DNA of 64,000 bases from an uncultured Collinsella sp. (GTDB lineage: Bacteria > Actinomycetota > Coriobacteriia > Coriobacteriales > Coriobacteriaceae). The DNA lies in NCBI GenBank assembly GCA_959023295.1, contig CAUFBM010000005.1, positions 65,690 through 129,689 of the forward strand, given 5' to 3'. The translations under genes were made by a program, and so were the position numbers. Shown here piece by piece: positions 8,741-17,606 of this stretch (position 1 is its first letter; each line of letters begins with the position of its first letter). The notes below the pieces were generated by a model, which was not told where the DNA came from, searched no databases, and worked only from the letters and a program-made list of their open reading frames with translations.

Positions 8741-9554
8741 CTGGCTTGCGGTCGAGCAGCGTTACGAGCCCACGGGCGCTCGGCATCGCGTAATGCAACA
8801 GAACGTCCTACACCTGGCGAGCCTGCTTGAGCGGGTTCGCCTGGGCGGCGGGGCACACGAGGGCGGGTCGATGGTCGATCTCGCCCTTTCTTCCGTTTCG
8901 GCGCCGGTGCGTTTGGTGGGGATGTTCGTCTGCATCCTGTGCGTGTGCCTGGCGCAGAGCCCGCTGTACCTGATGCTGATGGCGGCGATCGCGTTGGTGC
9001 TGGTCGCGGTGCGCCCCGTACGCGGGCTGCGCGCTACCTTTATGCCGGCGTTGGCTGCTGCGGGGTTTGCCGTGGTTCTGGCGCTGCCTGCCCTGCTGCT
9101 GGGCGCTTCTGCCACGGGCGCCATGCTCAAGATTGCGCTCAAAACGTTCATTAACGTGTCGCTGGTACTGGGCGTTTCGTGGACGCTCACGTGGAGTCGC
9201 ATGTCGGCGGCGCTCAAGATGCTGCACCTGCCCGATGAGGTCATCTTTACGTTTGATATGGCACTCAAGCATATCGAGGTGCTGGGACGCACGACGCACG
9301 ATCTGTGCGAATCGGTTATGCTGCGCAGCGTCGGCCGCGCGCCTGAGGGATTTTCGCGTACCGATTCGATCGCGGGTATTATGGGCACGACCTTTATCAA
9401 GGCGATGGAATGCAGCCGCGCGATGGACGAGGCTATGCTGTGCCGCGGCTTTGCCGGCGTGTATCCGTCGCCTGCACGGAGCGGCTTTGGCTTGCGCGAT
9501 GCCGCTTACGCGGCCGTTGTGGCGTTGCTCGCCGTGTTGTGCGCGGTGTTGTAG
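8718..9554 (+). CDS. cbiQ: ECF transporter transmembrane T-component, CbiQ family
   Basis: This T-component couples ATPase movement to the substrate-binding protein. It has 278 residues with hydrophobic helices at about 55-145 and a last helix at the C-terminus. Between them is a cytoplasmic coupling region with the CbiQ-type arginine-containing helices (around MLRSVGRAPEG and MLCRGFAG). It starts 23 bp inside cbiM, which implies translational coupling, and is followed 44 bp later by the ATPase gene. Confidence 0.88.
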   Translation: MATVELPSWLAVEQRYEPTGARHRVMQQNVLHLASLLERVRLGGGAHEGGSMVDLALSSVSAPVRLVGMFVCILCVCLAQSPLYLMLMAAIALVLVAVRPVRGLRATFMPALAAAGFAVVLALPALLLGASATGAMLKIALKTFINVSLVLGVSWTLTWSRMSAALKMLHLPDEVIFTFDMALKHIEVLGRTTHDLCESVMLRSVGRAPEGFSRTDSIAGIMGTTFIKAMECSRAMDEAMLCRGFAGVYPSPARSGFGLRDAAYAAVVALLAVLCAVL

Positions 9555-9598
9555 CGCGGACGGTCGAACCGTCGATGTGAGTAGGGAAGGGCGACGTT

Positions 9599-10369
9599 TT
9601 GGCAAACGATATGAATAACGCGATGGGTGCGAGCGGTGCTGCCGGCGCCGAGGTCACTCCGCTCATCGAGTTTCGCGACGTGGTGTTTTCCTATGCGGGT
9701 CATACGGTGGTCGATGGCGTTTCGCTGCAGGTGGACCGTGGGGAGCTCGTTGCGCTGCTCGGCCCCAACGGCTGCGGCAAGACCACGATCATGCGGCTCA
9801 TCAATGGCCTTGAGCTTGCGGACGCGGGTGCGTACCTGTTCGACGGGCATGCGGTCGATGCGGCATATCTCAAGGATTCCGCGACGGCCCAGCGGTTCCA
9901 TCAGCGCGTGGGCTTTGTGTTCCAGAACGCCGATGCGCAGCTCTTTTGCGCCACAGTCGGCGAGGAGGTCGCGTTTGGTCCCGCCCAGATGGGATTTCCG
10001 GCAGACGAGCTCGAGCGCCGCGTGCGCGATGCCATGGAGCTGTTCCAGGTTGCCGATCTGGTCGATGCCTCGCCTTATCAGCTTTCGGGCGGGCAAAAGA
10101 AGCGCGTTGCGCTGGCTGCCATCGTGTCGATGAACCCCGATATCCTGGTGCTCGATGAGCCTACCAACGGACTTGACGAAGACTCGTGCGACATCGTGGT
10201 CAACTTTCTACTGGCCTATGTTGCTGCTGGCAAGACGGTCTTGATGAGCACGCATCATCAGGATTTGGTGCGGCGCCTGGGTGCCCGCGCCATCTATATC
10301 GATCGATATCATCATGTGGTCGAGGCGCCTGTGTCGTCGTATGGTACCGAGAGCGGCGCTGCGGAATAG
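9599..10369 (+). CDS. cbiO: ECF transporter ATPase, CbiO family
   Basis: This ATPase energises the metal transporter. It has 256 residues with Walker A GPNGCGKTT (about 55-63), a Q-loop in VFQNADAQLF (a segment typical of ECF ATPases), signature LSGGQKKR (about 162-169), Walker B ILVLDEPTNGLD and the switch His in STHHQD. A TTG start at 9599 is chosen because GGGAAGGG lies about 9 bp upstream; an ATG four codons later is the alternative. Only one ATPase gene is present, so it probably acts as a homodimer. Confidence 0.9.
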   Translation: MANDMNNAMGASGAAGAEVTPLIEFRDVVFSYAGHTVVDGVSLQVDRGELVALLGPNGCGKTTIMRLINGLELADAGAYLFDGHAVDAAYLKDSATAQRFHQRVGFVFQNADAQLFCATVGEEVAFGPAQMGFPADELERRVRDAMELFQVADLVDASPYQLSGGQKKRVALAAIVSMNPDILVLDEPTNGLDEDSCDIVVNFLLAYVAAGKTVLMSTHHQDLVRRLGARAIYIDRYHHVVEAPVSSYGTESGAAE

Positions 10370-10412
10370 TTGCTGCGTAGTAGGGCTGCGGCCGCGCTCG
10401 GCTTGCTGTGAA

Positions 10413-10421
10413 TGGTATAGT
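10413..10421 (+). promoter_or_regulatory. Extended -10 promoter
   Basis: TGG followed by TATAGT (10416-10421) forms an extended -10 element 25 bp before the ATG at 10446, and no good -35 is seen. The downstream gene is therefore probably separate from the transporter operon. Confidence 0.4.
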
Positions 10422-10445
10422 TATCCGGGTTTTACGGGGGTGGCT

Positions 10446-11294
10446 ATGCCAAGTTGGAATATTCATATCGCTCAGACGGAACGACTGCTGGCGCGTGCTG
10501 GCACGCTTGCCGATAACGTGCGCGACCGCAATGCCTTTTTGTTTGGCAGCGTGGTTCCGGACATTTTTGTGGGCTATATGGTTCCCGGCATCGCCGACCC
10601 CATCCCGTATCGCATCACGCATTTTGCCAAGCCTGAGCCTATCCCCAAGCCGCGCGAGCATGAGTTTTGGGACACCTATGTGGCGCCGCTGCTCAAAGGG
10701 GCGCCTGTTGGTACGCCGGCTGCCGCGACCTCGATTGTCGAGGAGCGCGAGCGACTCAATCGGGTGCATTATCCCCAACGTTACAAGGATGCCGAGCCGG
10801 TTGCCGGTCCCGGCGCCTGTGAGTTCTCGCTTGCGTCCGAAGATGTGGCGCAGTCGCTGCTCGATTTAACGCTGGGCGTTTGGTCTCACCTCCTGGCCGA
10901 TACCGTGTGGAACACCCGCGTGAACCAGTACCTGGAGGCGCACGGCGGCAAGCCGTGCGAGGAATTCCGCATTAAAAAGCAAGGCGACTTTGACTGGTTT
11001 GGCAAGACGCTCGGCATTGTTTCCATCCCGCGCGCAACCGATCGTCTGTATACCGCTGCGACGCGTTTTGGTCAGTATCCCATCCATAAGGAGTATGTGC
11101 TCAAGACCATTGGCGTTATGCACGAGATTGTACGCGAAAACCCCGGCGAGCCCGATCATCCGCCGTATCGCTTGCTAACCGAGGAGTTTTTCGATGCAAC
11201 GTTTACCGAGGTCGTCGAGCTAACCGAGGCAGGCTTTGCCGTCCGCGTCGCATCGCCCGATGTGCCGGCGGAGCCCCTGATCGCCAGCTGCTAG
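10446..11294 (+). CDS. Zinc-dependent phospholipase C-like protein
   Basis: This 282-residue protein resembles the bacterial zinc-dependent phospholipase C / S1-P1 nuclease-like fold. It starts MPSWNIHIAQTE and continues with FLFGSVVPDIFVGY, the typical pattern of His and Asp ligands near the N-terminus, then THFAKP, HEFW and a later GVWSHLLADTVWN. No signal peptide is visible, so it is probably cytoplasmic, unlike secreted clostridial PLC. The ATG at 10446 is preferred over an upstream in-frame extension into cbiO because of the initial motif and the extended -10 upstream. The substrate is unknown. Confidence 0.7.
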   Translation: MPSWNIHIAQTERLLARAGTLADNVRDRNAFLFGSVVPDIFVGYMVPGIADPIPYRITHFAKPEPIPKPREHEFWDTYVAPLLKGAPVGTPAAATSIVEERERLNRVHYPQRYKDAEPVAGPGACEFSLASEDVAQSLLDLTLGVWSHLLADTVWNTRVNQYLEAHGGKPCEEFRIKKQGDFDWFGKTLGIVSIPRATDRLYTAATRFGQYPIHKEYVLKTIGVMHEIVRENPGEPDHPPYRLLTEEFFDATFTEVVELTEAGFAVRVASPDVPAEPLIASC

Positions 11295-12364
11295 CCGGCC
11301 GGCTTGACGGCAAACAGCTCGTCCCAATCAACCAGCAGCTCCTGCCGGAGGGCGTCTTCGGCGGCGCGCTCCTGTTTGGTCTTTGGGACGTAGGTAAGCC
11401 CCGCCTTTTTATGGATGAGCTCGGCGAGGTTGTCAAAGCTCTTCTTATCCTTGATCTGGTCGTAGGTAATTTGGATAACGTCGTAGCCCATGCTTGCGAG
11501 GGCAGTGGTGCGTTTGGCGTCCGAGAGGCTCGAGGCTTCGCTGTCGTGGGCGGAGCGGCCTTGGCATTCCAGGATGACGCCCATGCTGTCGGTGCTGCTC
11601 TCGATGAGGATGTCGGCATAGCAGCAGGTTTTGTCATACAACGAGCGTGCGGCTTCGCTGAGCGGGATGCGGACGTTGTTTGCGATAGAGATGTCCAGGC
11701 CGCCTTCGTCGCGGGGGAGCGAGACGAGCATGGAGGTCTGAACCTCAAAGGGCGAAGCGGTTTGTCCCGTCATGCGTTCGGTGGCCCAGCGAAGCTGCTT
11801 GACGCCGCGCAGGCCTGCGGCCTGCTTGGCGAACGCGGCGATATCCGCCGCGCTGAGGAGCGGCGGGCGTTTCCATAGGTTGGTGTCGTTGCCCTTGGTG
11901 TCGATAACGCGTTCCCAACCGCAGTCGGGCGGGATGAGTTTAAGGGATATTGCCTCATCGAGCTGTTGTTGCGCGCGTTTGCAAGGCGTGAACACCGCGA
12001 AGGAACCGCACATTTCATAGCATGCCATGAGCAGCTGGTTACGTGAGACCTGTGTAGCGAGGTTGAGCAGCGTGAACTCGGGCGATGTGACATCAAACCC
12101 ATGCTCGGTCTGTCTAAACGACCCCGGAGGCGGCTCTTGGGTCAGCAGGCGGCTATGAAATAGCTTTCCGTTAAAGCGACTGCCCCTGGTGTTTACGAAT
12201 CTCTAAACCGGTTTGCCGAGCAGGTCTTCAAATACTGGCTGTTGGGAGTAATGCACCAGACGATGATCATGATCCGGCGGTAGGATTGCCGGATAGAGCC
12301 CTAGTATCTGAGGCGGGATGCGATGGTACTGGAAAGCCGTGGGTCCGCAAGCGAGAAATGACAT
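11291..12364 (-). pseudogene. AbiEi-like / DUF559-type endonuclease-fold protein, broken by an amber codon
   Basis: The intact-looking part (ATG at 12028) gives 245 residues ending in an endonuclease-like half with ILECQGRSAHDS and KRTTALASMGYDVIQITYD, resembling restriction-endonuclease-fold DUF559 proteins. The frame stays open upstream to a TAG at 12203-12205 with convincing coding sequence (SPEFTLLNLATQVSRNQLL). Beyond that TAG the same frame continues for 53 codons to an ATG at 12362-12364 (MSFLACGPTAFQYHRIPP). The original gene was therefore about 357 codons with one nonsense codon. Such proteins, similar to AbiEi-type antitoxins, are numerous in coriobacteria, but their role is unclear. 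It overlaps the preceding plus-strand gene by 4 bp at the 3' end. Confidence 0.7.
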
Positions 12365-12410
12365 AGCAATCCGATCGTTTGAGCGTTGATTAGGCTAGAA
12401 AAGCTATCGG

Positions 12411-12540
12411 TTTCGAAAGTGCGGGGAAAAAGAGAAACAGGCTAAGCACAAGCGGTATTTGAGCCAACTTTATCAGGGGTTTTGTCGAAATAAAAGGGCT
12501 TGTGCTTGGGGGTAAGTGATTTTTCCCCGCACTTCCGAAA
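12411..12540. repeat. MITE-like nested inverted repeat
   Basis: Outer 21-bp arms (12411-12431 and 12520-12540) match with one mismatch and contain GTGCGGGGAAAAA and its complement. Inner perfect 10-bp arms (AAGCACAAGC, 12444-12453; GCTTGTGCTT, 12498-12507) nest within. The rest of the 12365-12715 gap shows no gene. Composition is more AT-rich than the surroundings. Confidence 0.65.
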
Positions 12541-12715
12541 ACGTGGTTGGTTTGGACCTTGCTAAAACGATTTAGCAGCATCGCGTAAGGTGTGGTTTTG
12601 CCACCGGGCGAACACTTTTAGCGCTTGAGGCTTTGTTTTTTTGCCTCGAAGGGCGGATTTCGTACTTTTGGTAAAGAAATGAGTGCGTGTTTTGCCGTGC
12701 ACCGGCATTGGCACA

Positions 12716-12753
12716 GAAAAAGGGCCCGGAAGGCAAAGCCCTCCGGGCCCTTT
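12716..12753 (-). terminator. Intrinsic terminator of pyk
   Basis: A GC-rich stem with GGGCCCGGA/TCCGGGCCC arms around a CAAAG loop is followed on the minus strand by a run of five T. It lies about 30 bp after the pyk stop. Confidence 0.85.
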
Positions 12754-12781
12754 GCAATGCAAGTGTGCTTGCAAGTGCGAT

Positions 12782-14242
12782 TTAGCGCACCTGAGCGACG
12801 TAAGCGACGTTGGTCGAGGAGACCTTGTCCTCGAGCTGGACGCTCATGCGGGGATCGCCGGCGGTGGCGACGGTCAGATCGCCGGTCTCGACGTAACCGA
12901 GCTCCTTAGCGGTCTCGATCGCCTTGACGATCGTGCCGTTGACGGTGCCCTGGGTAATCTCGGCCTGGTGCGGGATAACGCCCCAGTACATGATCATCTG
13001 CTGGACGGCCCACTCGTGGCGGGAGAACGCGCAGATCGGCATGTTGGGACGGAAGTGCGAGATCAGGCGAGCGGTACGACCGGTGGTCGTCGGCACGGTG
13101 ATGCACTTGGCGCCAACGGTGGTGGCCATGTTCACAGCGGACATACCCACAACGTTGTTGACGACGCGGGTGCCGTGAGCGTCAGCCGGAACCTCGAGCG
13201 GAGCGTGAGCCGGGAGGTACTTCTCGGTCTCGAGAGCAATGCTGGCCTGCATCTTGACGGCCTCAACCGGGTACTTACCGGCAGCGGACTCGCCGGACAG
13301 CATGACGGCGTCGGTGCCGTCGTAAATGGCGTTAGCAACGTCGGCAACCTCGGCGCGCGTCGGGCGCGGGTTCTGCTGCATGGAGTCGAGCATCTGCGTA
13401 GCGGTGATAACGGGCTTATAGGCCGCGTTGCACTTGGCGATGATCTCCTTCTGGATGTGGGGAACGAGCTCGGGCTTGATCTCGATGCCCAGGTCGCCAC
13501 GGGCAACCATGATGCCGTCGGAAGCCTCGAGGATCTCGTCGAAGTTCTCGACGCCCAGGGCGCACTCGATCTTCGGGAAGATCGTCACGTGCTCGCCGCC
13601 GTTCTCGCGGCAAAGCTCGCGGATGCCGCGGACGGACTCGCCGTCACGGATGAAGGAAGCGGCGATGTAGTCGATGTTCTCGGTCAGGCCAAAGAGGATG
13701 TCCTGACGATCGCGCTCGGTGATGGCGGGCAGCGAGATGTTGACGTTGGGCATGTTGACGCCCTTGCGCTCGCCAATCAGGCCGTCGTTCTTGACGACGC
13801 AGGTCATGTCCTGGCCGTCGACGGACTCGACCTCGAGGGCAACCAGGCCGTCATCGATCAGGATGAGGGAGCCCTTCTCGACCTCGGAGGGCAGAGCCAG
13901 GTAGTCGAGGGAGATATGCTCAGCGGTGCCGTGGAAATCCTCGGACGTGGGCTGAGCGGTGACGACGATCTTGTCGCCGGTCTTGACGGCAACCTTCTTG
14001 CCATCGACCAGAAGGCCGGTGCGGACCTCGGGGCCCTTGGTGTCGAGCAGGATGCCGACGGGCATACCGAGCTCCTTGGAAATACGACGGACGCGCTCGA
14101 TGCGACCGTGGTGCTCGTCGTAGGAGCCGTGCGAGAAGTTAAAACGGGCGACGTTCATGCCCGCCTTGATCATCTCGCGGATGGTCTCGTCGCTATCGCA
14201 GGCGGGACCCATGGTGCATACAATCTTAGTGCGCTTGTACAT
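12782..14242 (-). CDS. pyk: Pyruvate kinase
   Basis: Pyruvate kinase transfers phosphate from phosphoenolpyruvate to ADP in the last step of glycolysis, in the cytosol. The 486 residues start RTKIVCTMGPACDSDETIREM, carry NVARFNFSHG (substrate loop), LDTKGPEVRTG, and the catalytic-lysine/metal region IFPKIECALGVENFDEIL. MVARGDLGIEI and the C-terminal allosteric domain follow. It lacks the extra PEP-utiliser domain found in some Gram-positives. It is a single gene with its own terminator and a 440-bp upstream region shared divergently with the P-type ATPase. Confidence 0.97.
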   Translation of the reverse strand: MYKRTKIVCTMGPACDSDETIREMIKAGMNVARFNFSHGSYDEHHGRIERVRRISKELGMPVGILLDTKGPEVRTGLLVDGKKVAVKTGDKIVVTAQPTSEDFHGTAEHISLDYLALPSEVEKGSLILIDDGLVALEVESVDGQDMTCVVKNDGLIGERKGVNMPNVNISLPAITERDRQDILFGLTENIDYIAASFIRDGESVRGIRELCRENGGEHVTIFPKIECALGVENFDEILEASDGIMVARGDLGIEIKPELVPHIQKEIIAKCNAAYKPVITATQMLDSMQQNPRPTRAEVADVANAIYDGTDAVMLSGESAAGKYPVEAVKMQASIALETEKYLPAHAPLEVPADAHGTRVVNNVVGMSAVNMATTVGAKCITVPTTTGRTARLISHFRPNMPICAFSRHEWAVQQMIMYWGVIPHQAEITQGTVNGTIVKAIETAKELGYVETGDLTVATAGDPRMSVQLEDKVSSTNVAYVAQVR

Positions 14243-14575
14243 TCAGACCTCCATCTGACATCGTCTTGCGCTGATAGATAAACCATAAGAAATAAAACTG
14301 AGATGATTATAACGAAATGACGACCGAATACCCCAAAAAATCGACCGTATGCCGAATTAGAAGTTCATTATTTGCGGAAAAACGGTATATGCAAAAACTT
14401 TACCAACCGTTCTAACCGCTGCTATCTGGGCGATATTTCAGTTTGATGACGCGCCGAAGATAAAACGTTTTATCAATGTTGAGCATCACACGGTCTGCAC
14501 CGTTGCTTATAGACCATATTTCCAAATGGATTGTTTTGGCTAGACGCGTCGCTTTGGGGTACCATAGCTCCACTA
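14243..14575. other. Divergent intergenic region, no gene
   Basis: This AT-rich region separates pyk from the P-type ATPase. On the plus strand TTGGCT (14536-14541), 18 bp, TACCAT (14560-14565) is a plausible promoter for the ATPase leader. Nothing else is recognisable. Confidence 0.35.
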
Positions 14576-14579
14576 TCAA

Positions 14580-14684
14580 CTGCCGCTCAGCACGGCAGCC
14601 TTGATGAGCCCTTGCCCTTCTCCTGGGAATTATGATCGGGCATCAATCTGCTGAGTGGCCCGAATCCCAGGAGGGGACTCTATA
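14580..14684 (+). promoter_or_regulatory. Pseudoknotted leader sequestering the ATPase ribosome binding site; candidate riboswitch
   Basis: Four helices can be drawn. A: 14580-14585 with 14593-14598. B: TTGATG and CCC (14601-14611) with GGGCATCAA (14638-14646). C: CTCCTGGGA (14620-14628) with TCCCAGGAG (14665-14673), which covers the Shine-Dalgarno. D: the loop of A, CTCAGC (14586-14591), with GCTGAG (14650-14655). B and C cross, and D joins the first hairpin to the B-C linker. No family known to me matches. An ion or a metabolite ligand is inference. Confidence 0.6.
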
Positions 14685-17365
14685 TGCAAAAGGAATACCT
14701 GTCCGCCGCGGCGGAGGTGCTCAGCGACCAGGGCGTCGATGAGAACCTCGGCCTGAGCACTGGCGAGGCGTCGTCGCGTCTCGCCAAGACAGGCCCTAAC
14801 AAGCTCGAGGAAGCCAAGAAGACGCCGCTGTGGAAGCGCTTCTTTGAGCAGATGGCAGACCCCATGGTCATCATGCTGATCGCGGCCGCGGTTATCAGTG
14901 CGCTCACGGGCATGGTCAAGGGCGAGCCCGACTTTGCCGATGTCGCCATCATCATGTTCGTCGTTATCGTCAACTCGGTGCTGGGCGTGGTCCAGGAAGC
15001 CAAGAGCGAGGAGGCCCTCGAGGCCCTGCAGGAGATGAGCGCGGCGCAGTCCAAGGTACTGCGCGACGGCAAGCTCGTGCTCCTGCCGAGCGCCGAGCTC
15101 GTGCCCGGTGACGTGATCATGCTCGAGGCGGGCGACTCCGTCCCGGCCGACTGCCGCGTGCTCGAGAGCGCCACGATGAAGATTGAAGAGGCCGCACTCA
15201 CCGGCGAGTCCGTGCCCGTAGAGAAGCACGCCAACGTGATTGAGCTCGCCGCGGGCACCGATGACGTGCCGCTCGGCGACCGCAAGAACATGTGCTACAT
15301 GGGCTCCACCGTGGTGTACGGCCGCGGCCGCGCCGTCGTGGTCGGCACCGGCATGGACACCGAGATGGGCAAGATTGCCGGCGCCCTGGCCGAGGCCAAG
15401 GAAGAGCTTACGCCGCTGCAGGTGAAGCTTGCCGAGCTCAGCCGCATCCTCACCATTATGGTGATCGTCATCTGCGTCGTGATCTTTGGCGTCGATATCC
15501 TCCGCCACGGCGTGGGCAACGTCCTTACCGACCCGACTGCCTTGCTCGACACCTTTATGGTCGCCGTCTCGCTTGCCGTCGCTGCCATCCCTGAGGGCCT
15601 GGTCGCCGTTGTGACCATCGTGCTGTCGCTCGGCGTGACCAAGATGGCTAAGCGCCAGGCGATTATCCGCAAGCTCTCTGCCGTCGAGACCCTCGGCTGC
15701 ACGCAGACCATCTGCTCCGACAAGACCGGTACCCTTACTCAAAACAAGATGACCGTCGTCAAGCACGAGCTCGCCGCGCCTAAGGAGAAGTTCCTGGCCG
15801 GTATGGCGCTGTGCTCCGATGCCCAGTGGGATGAGGAGCTGGGCGAGGCCGTGGGCGAGCCGACTGAGTGTGCGCTCGTCAACGACGCCGGCAAGGCTGG
15901 TCTCACCGGCCTGACTGCCGAGCACCCGCGTGTGGGCGAGGCCCCGTTTGACTCGGGCCGCAAGATGATGTCCGTGGTCGTCGAGACCCTGGACGGCGAG
16001 TACGAGCAGTACACCAAGGGCGCGCCCGACGTGGTGATCGGCCTGTGCACCCATATCTACGAGGGCGAAAAGGTCGTCCCGCTGACCGAGGAGCGTCGCG
16101 CCGAGCTCGTGGCCGCCAACAAGGCCATGGCCGACGAGGCCCTGCGCGTGTTGGCGCTGGCAAGCCGCACCTACACCGAGGTCCCGAGCGACTGCAGCCC
16201 CGCTGCGCTCGAGCACGACCTGGTCTTCTGCGGCCTGTCCGGCATGATTGACCCTGTCCGCCCCGAGGTGGCCGACGCTATCCGCGAGGCGCACGACGCC
16301 GGCATTCGCACCGTCATGATCACGGGCGACCATATCGACACCGCCGTGGCCATTGCCAAGCAGCTGGGAATCGTCACCGATCGCAGCCATGCCATCACCG
16401 GTGCCGACCTCGATCGCATGAGCGACGAGGAGCTCGACGCGCACATCGAGGACTACGGCGTGTACGCCCGCGTCCAGCCCGAACACAAGACCCGCATCGT
16501 CGAAGCCTGGAAGTCGCGCGACCAGATCGTGGCCATGACGGGCGACGGCGTCAACGACGCCCCGTCCATCAAACGCGCCGACATCGGCGTGGGCATGGGC
16601 ATCACCGGTACCGACGTCACCAAGAACGTCGCCGACATGGTGCTTGCCGACGACAACTTCGCCACCATCATCGGCGCCTGCGAAGAGGGTCGCCGCATTT
16701 ACGACAACATCCGCAAGGTCATCCAGTTCCTGCTTTCGGCCAACCTTGCCGAGGTGTTCTCGGTGTTTATCGCCACGCTCATCGGCTTTACCATCTTCCA
16801 GCCGGTGCAGCTGCTGTGGGTGAACCTGGTCACCGACTGCTTCCCCGCGCTCGCGCTGGGCATGGAGGATGCCGAGGGCGACATCATGAAGCGTAAGCCG
16901 CGCAATGCCAAGGACGGCGTCTTTGCCGGTAATATGGGCCTGGACTGTGTGGTCCAGGGCTTGATCATCACCGTGCTGGTGCTGGCGAGCTTCTTTGTGG
17001 GCGTGTACTTTGACATGGGCTACATCCACATCGCCGATATGATCGCCGGCAATGCGGACGAGGAAGGCGTGATGATGGCGTTCATCACGCTCAACATGGT
17101 CGAGATCTTCCACTGCTTCAATATGCGCAGCCGTCGTGCGTCGCTGTTTAGCATGAAGAAGCAGAACAAGTGGCTGTGGGCCTCTGCCGCGCTGGCGCTG
17201 GTGCTGACGGTGATCGTTACCGTGCAGCCGACGCTTGCCGAGATGTTCTTTGGCCCCGTGACGCTTGAGCTCAAGGGCGTTATCGCCGCTCTGGCCCTTG
17301 CCTTCCTGATCATTCCGCTGATGGAGATCTACAAGGCGATCATGCGCGCGGTCGAGAAGGAGTAG
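14684..17365 (+). CDS. Calcium-type P-type (P2) cation-transporting ATPase
   Basis: This 893-residue P-type ATPase of the SERCA/PMR1-like group probably exports Ca2+ (possibly Mn2+) across the cytoplasmic membrane. Visible parts are the N-terminal cation ATPase domain, the actuator TGES (in LTGESVPVEK), and M4 with PEGLVAVVTIVLSLG (about 302-316). The phosphorylation site is DKTGTLTQNKMT (Asp at about 346), the hinge MTGDGVNDAP (about 618-627), and M6 carries NLVTD. The PEGL and NLVTD motifs are those of Ca2+ site II pumps. The ribosome binding site GGAGGGG at 14670-14676 lies inside the leader fold. The gene ends at a large palindrome and a strong terminator. Confidence 0.92.
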   Translation: MQKEYLSAAAEVLSDQGVDENLGLSTGEASSRLAKTGPNKLEEAKKTPLWKRFFEQMADPMVIMLIAAAVISALTGMVKGEPDFADVAIIMFVVIVNSVLGVVQEAKSEEALEALQEMSAAQSKVLRDGKLVLLPSAELVPGDVIMLEAGDSVPADCRVLESATMKIEEAALTGESVPVEKHANVIELAAGTDDVPLGDRKNMCYMGSTVVYGRGRAVVVGTGMDTEMGKIAGALAEAKEELTPLQVKLAELSRILTIMVIVICVVIFGVDILRHGVGNVLTDPTALLDTFMVAVSLAVAAIPEGLVAVVTIVLSLGVTKMAKRQAIIRKLSAVETLGCTQTICSDKTGTLTQNKMTVVKHELAAPKEKFLAGMALCSDAQWDEELGEAVGEPTECALVNDAGKAGLTGLTAEHPRVGEAPFDSGRKMMSVVVETLDGEYEQYTKGAPDVVIGLCTHIYEGEKVVPLTEERRAELVAANKAMADEALRVLALASRTYTEVPSDCSPAALEHDLVFCGLSGMIDPVRPEVADAIREAHDAGIRTVMITGDHIDTAVAIAKQLGIVTDRSHAITGADLDRMSDEELDAHIEDYGVYARVQPEHKTRIVEAWKSRDQIVAMTGDGVNDAPSIKRADIGVGMGITGTDVTKNVADMVLADDNFATIIGACEEGRRIYDNIRKVIQFLLSANLAEVFSVFIATLIGFTIFQPVQLLWVNLVTDCFPALALGMEDAEGDIMKRKPRNAKDGVFAGNMGLDCVVQGLIITVLVLASFFVGVYFDMGYIHIADMIAGNADEEGVMMAFITLNMVEIFHCFNMRSRRASLFSMKKQNKWLWASAALALVLTVIVTVQPTLAEMFFGPVTLELKGVIAALALAFLIIPLMEIYKAIMRAVEKE

Positions 17366-17499
17366 GTCGAAAGGCCATCCTTCCCGCCGGCCCGACCGCC
17401 TGCGGGGTTTCTTCTTCGCTGGTCCTCGCGCTTCGCGCTGCGGGATCGCTCAGAAGAAACCCCTCCCGGCGTCGGGCCTTCGGATAGCCTCTCGAGACC
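17365..17499. repeat. Long imperfect palindrome after the P-type ATPase gene
   Basis: The region folds end to end: GGTCGA...AAGGCCATCC at the left pairs imperfectly with the right end. A perfect 12-bp arm GGGGTTTCTTCT/AGAAGAAACCCC (17404-17415 with 17452-17463) surrounds an inner GCGC hairpin. It overlaps the final base of the ATPase stop codon. Confidence 0.6.
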
Positions 17500-17520
17500 A
17501 TTGGCTGAGGGAAAGTGTGT

Positions 17521-17557
17521 GAGCCGGTCGAGCGTTTGCTCGACCGGCTCTTTTTTT
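17521..17557 (+). terminator. Strong intrinsic terminator
   Basis: A perfect 13-bp stem (GAGCCGGTCGAGC, 17521-17533, with 17538-17550) has a 4-nt loop and is followed by seven T. Confidence 0.92.
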
Positions 17558-17606
17558 GTGGGTAAAATACCTGCTCAGTTGTGATTTGTGGTGCTGGGAG
17601 GCGCTT

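Noticed and set aside
769..12205. Amber recoding (TAG read as an amino acid) to explain both broken genes
   Set aside because: Many intact genes in the window end with TAG directly before normal spacers (pheS, pheT, the metal-transporter genes, rlmH), so TAG is a working stop here.
12390..12581. 63-codon frame on the minus strand in the pyk gap
   Set aside because: It spans the nested inverted repeat, has no ribosome binding site and shows no protein-like features.
14580..14684. Known Mn2+ (yybP-ykoY) riboswitch
   Set aside because: The conserved loop sequences of that class, as I know them, are not found, and the helix arrangement is different.
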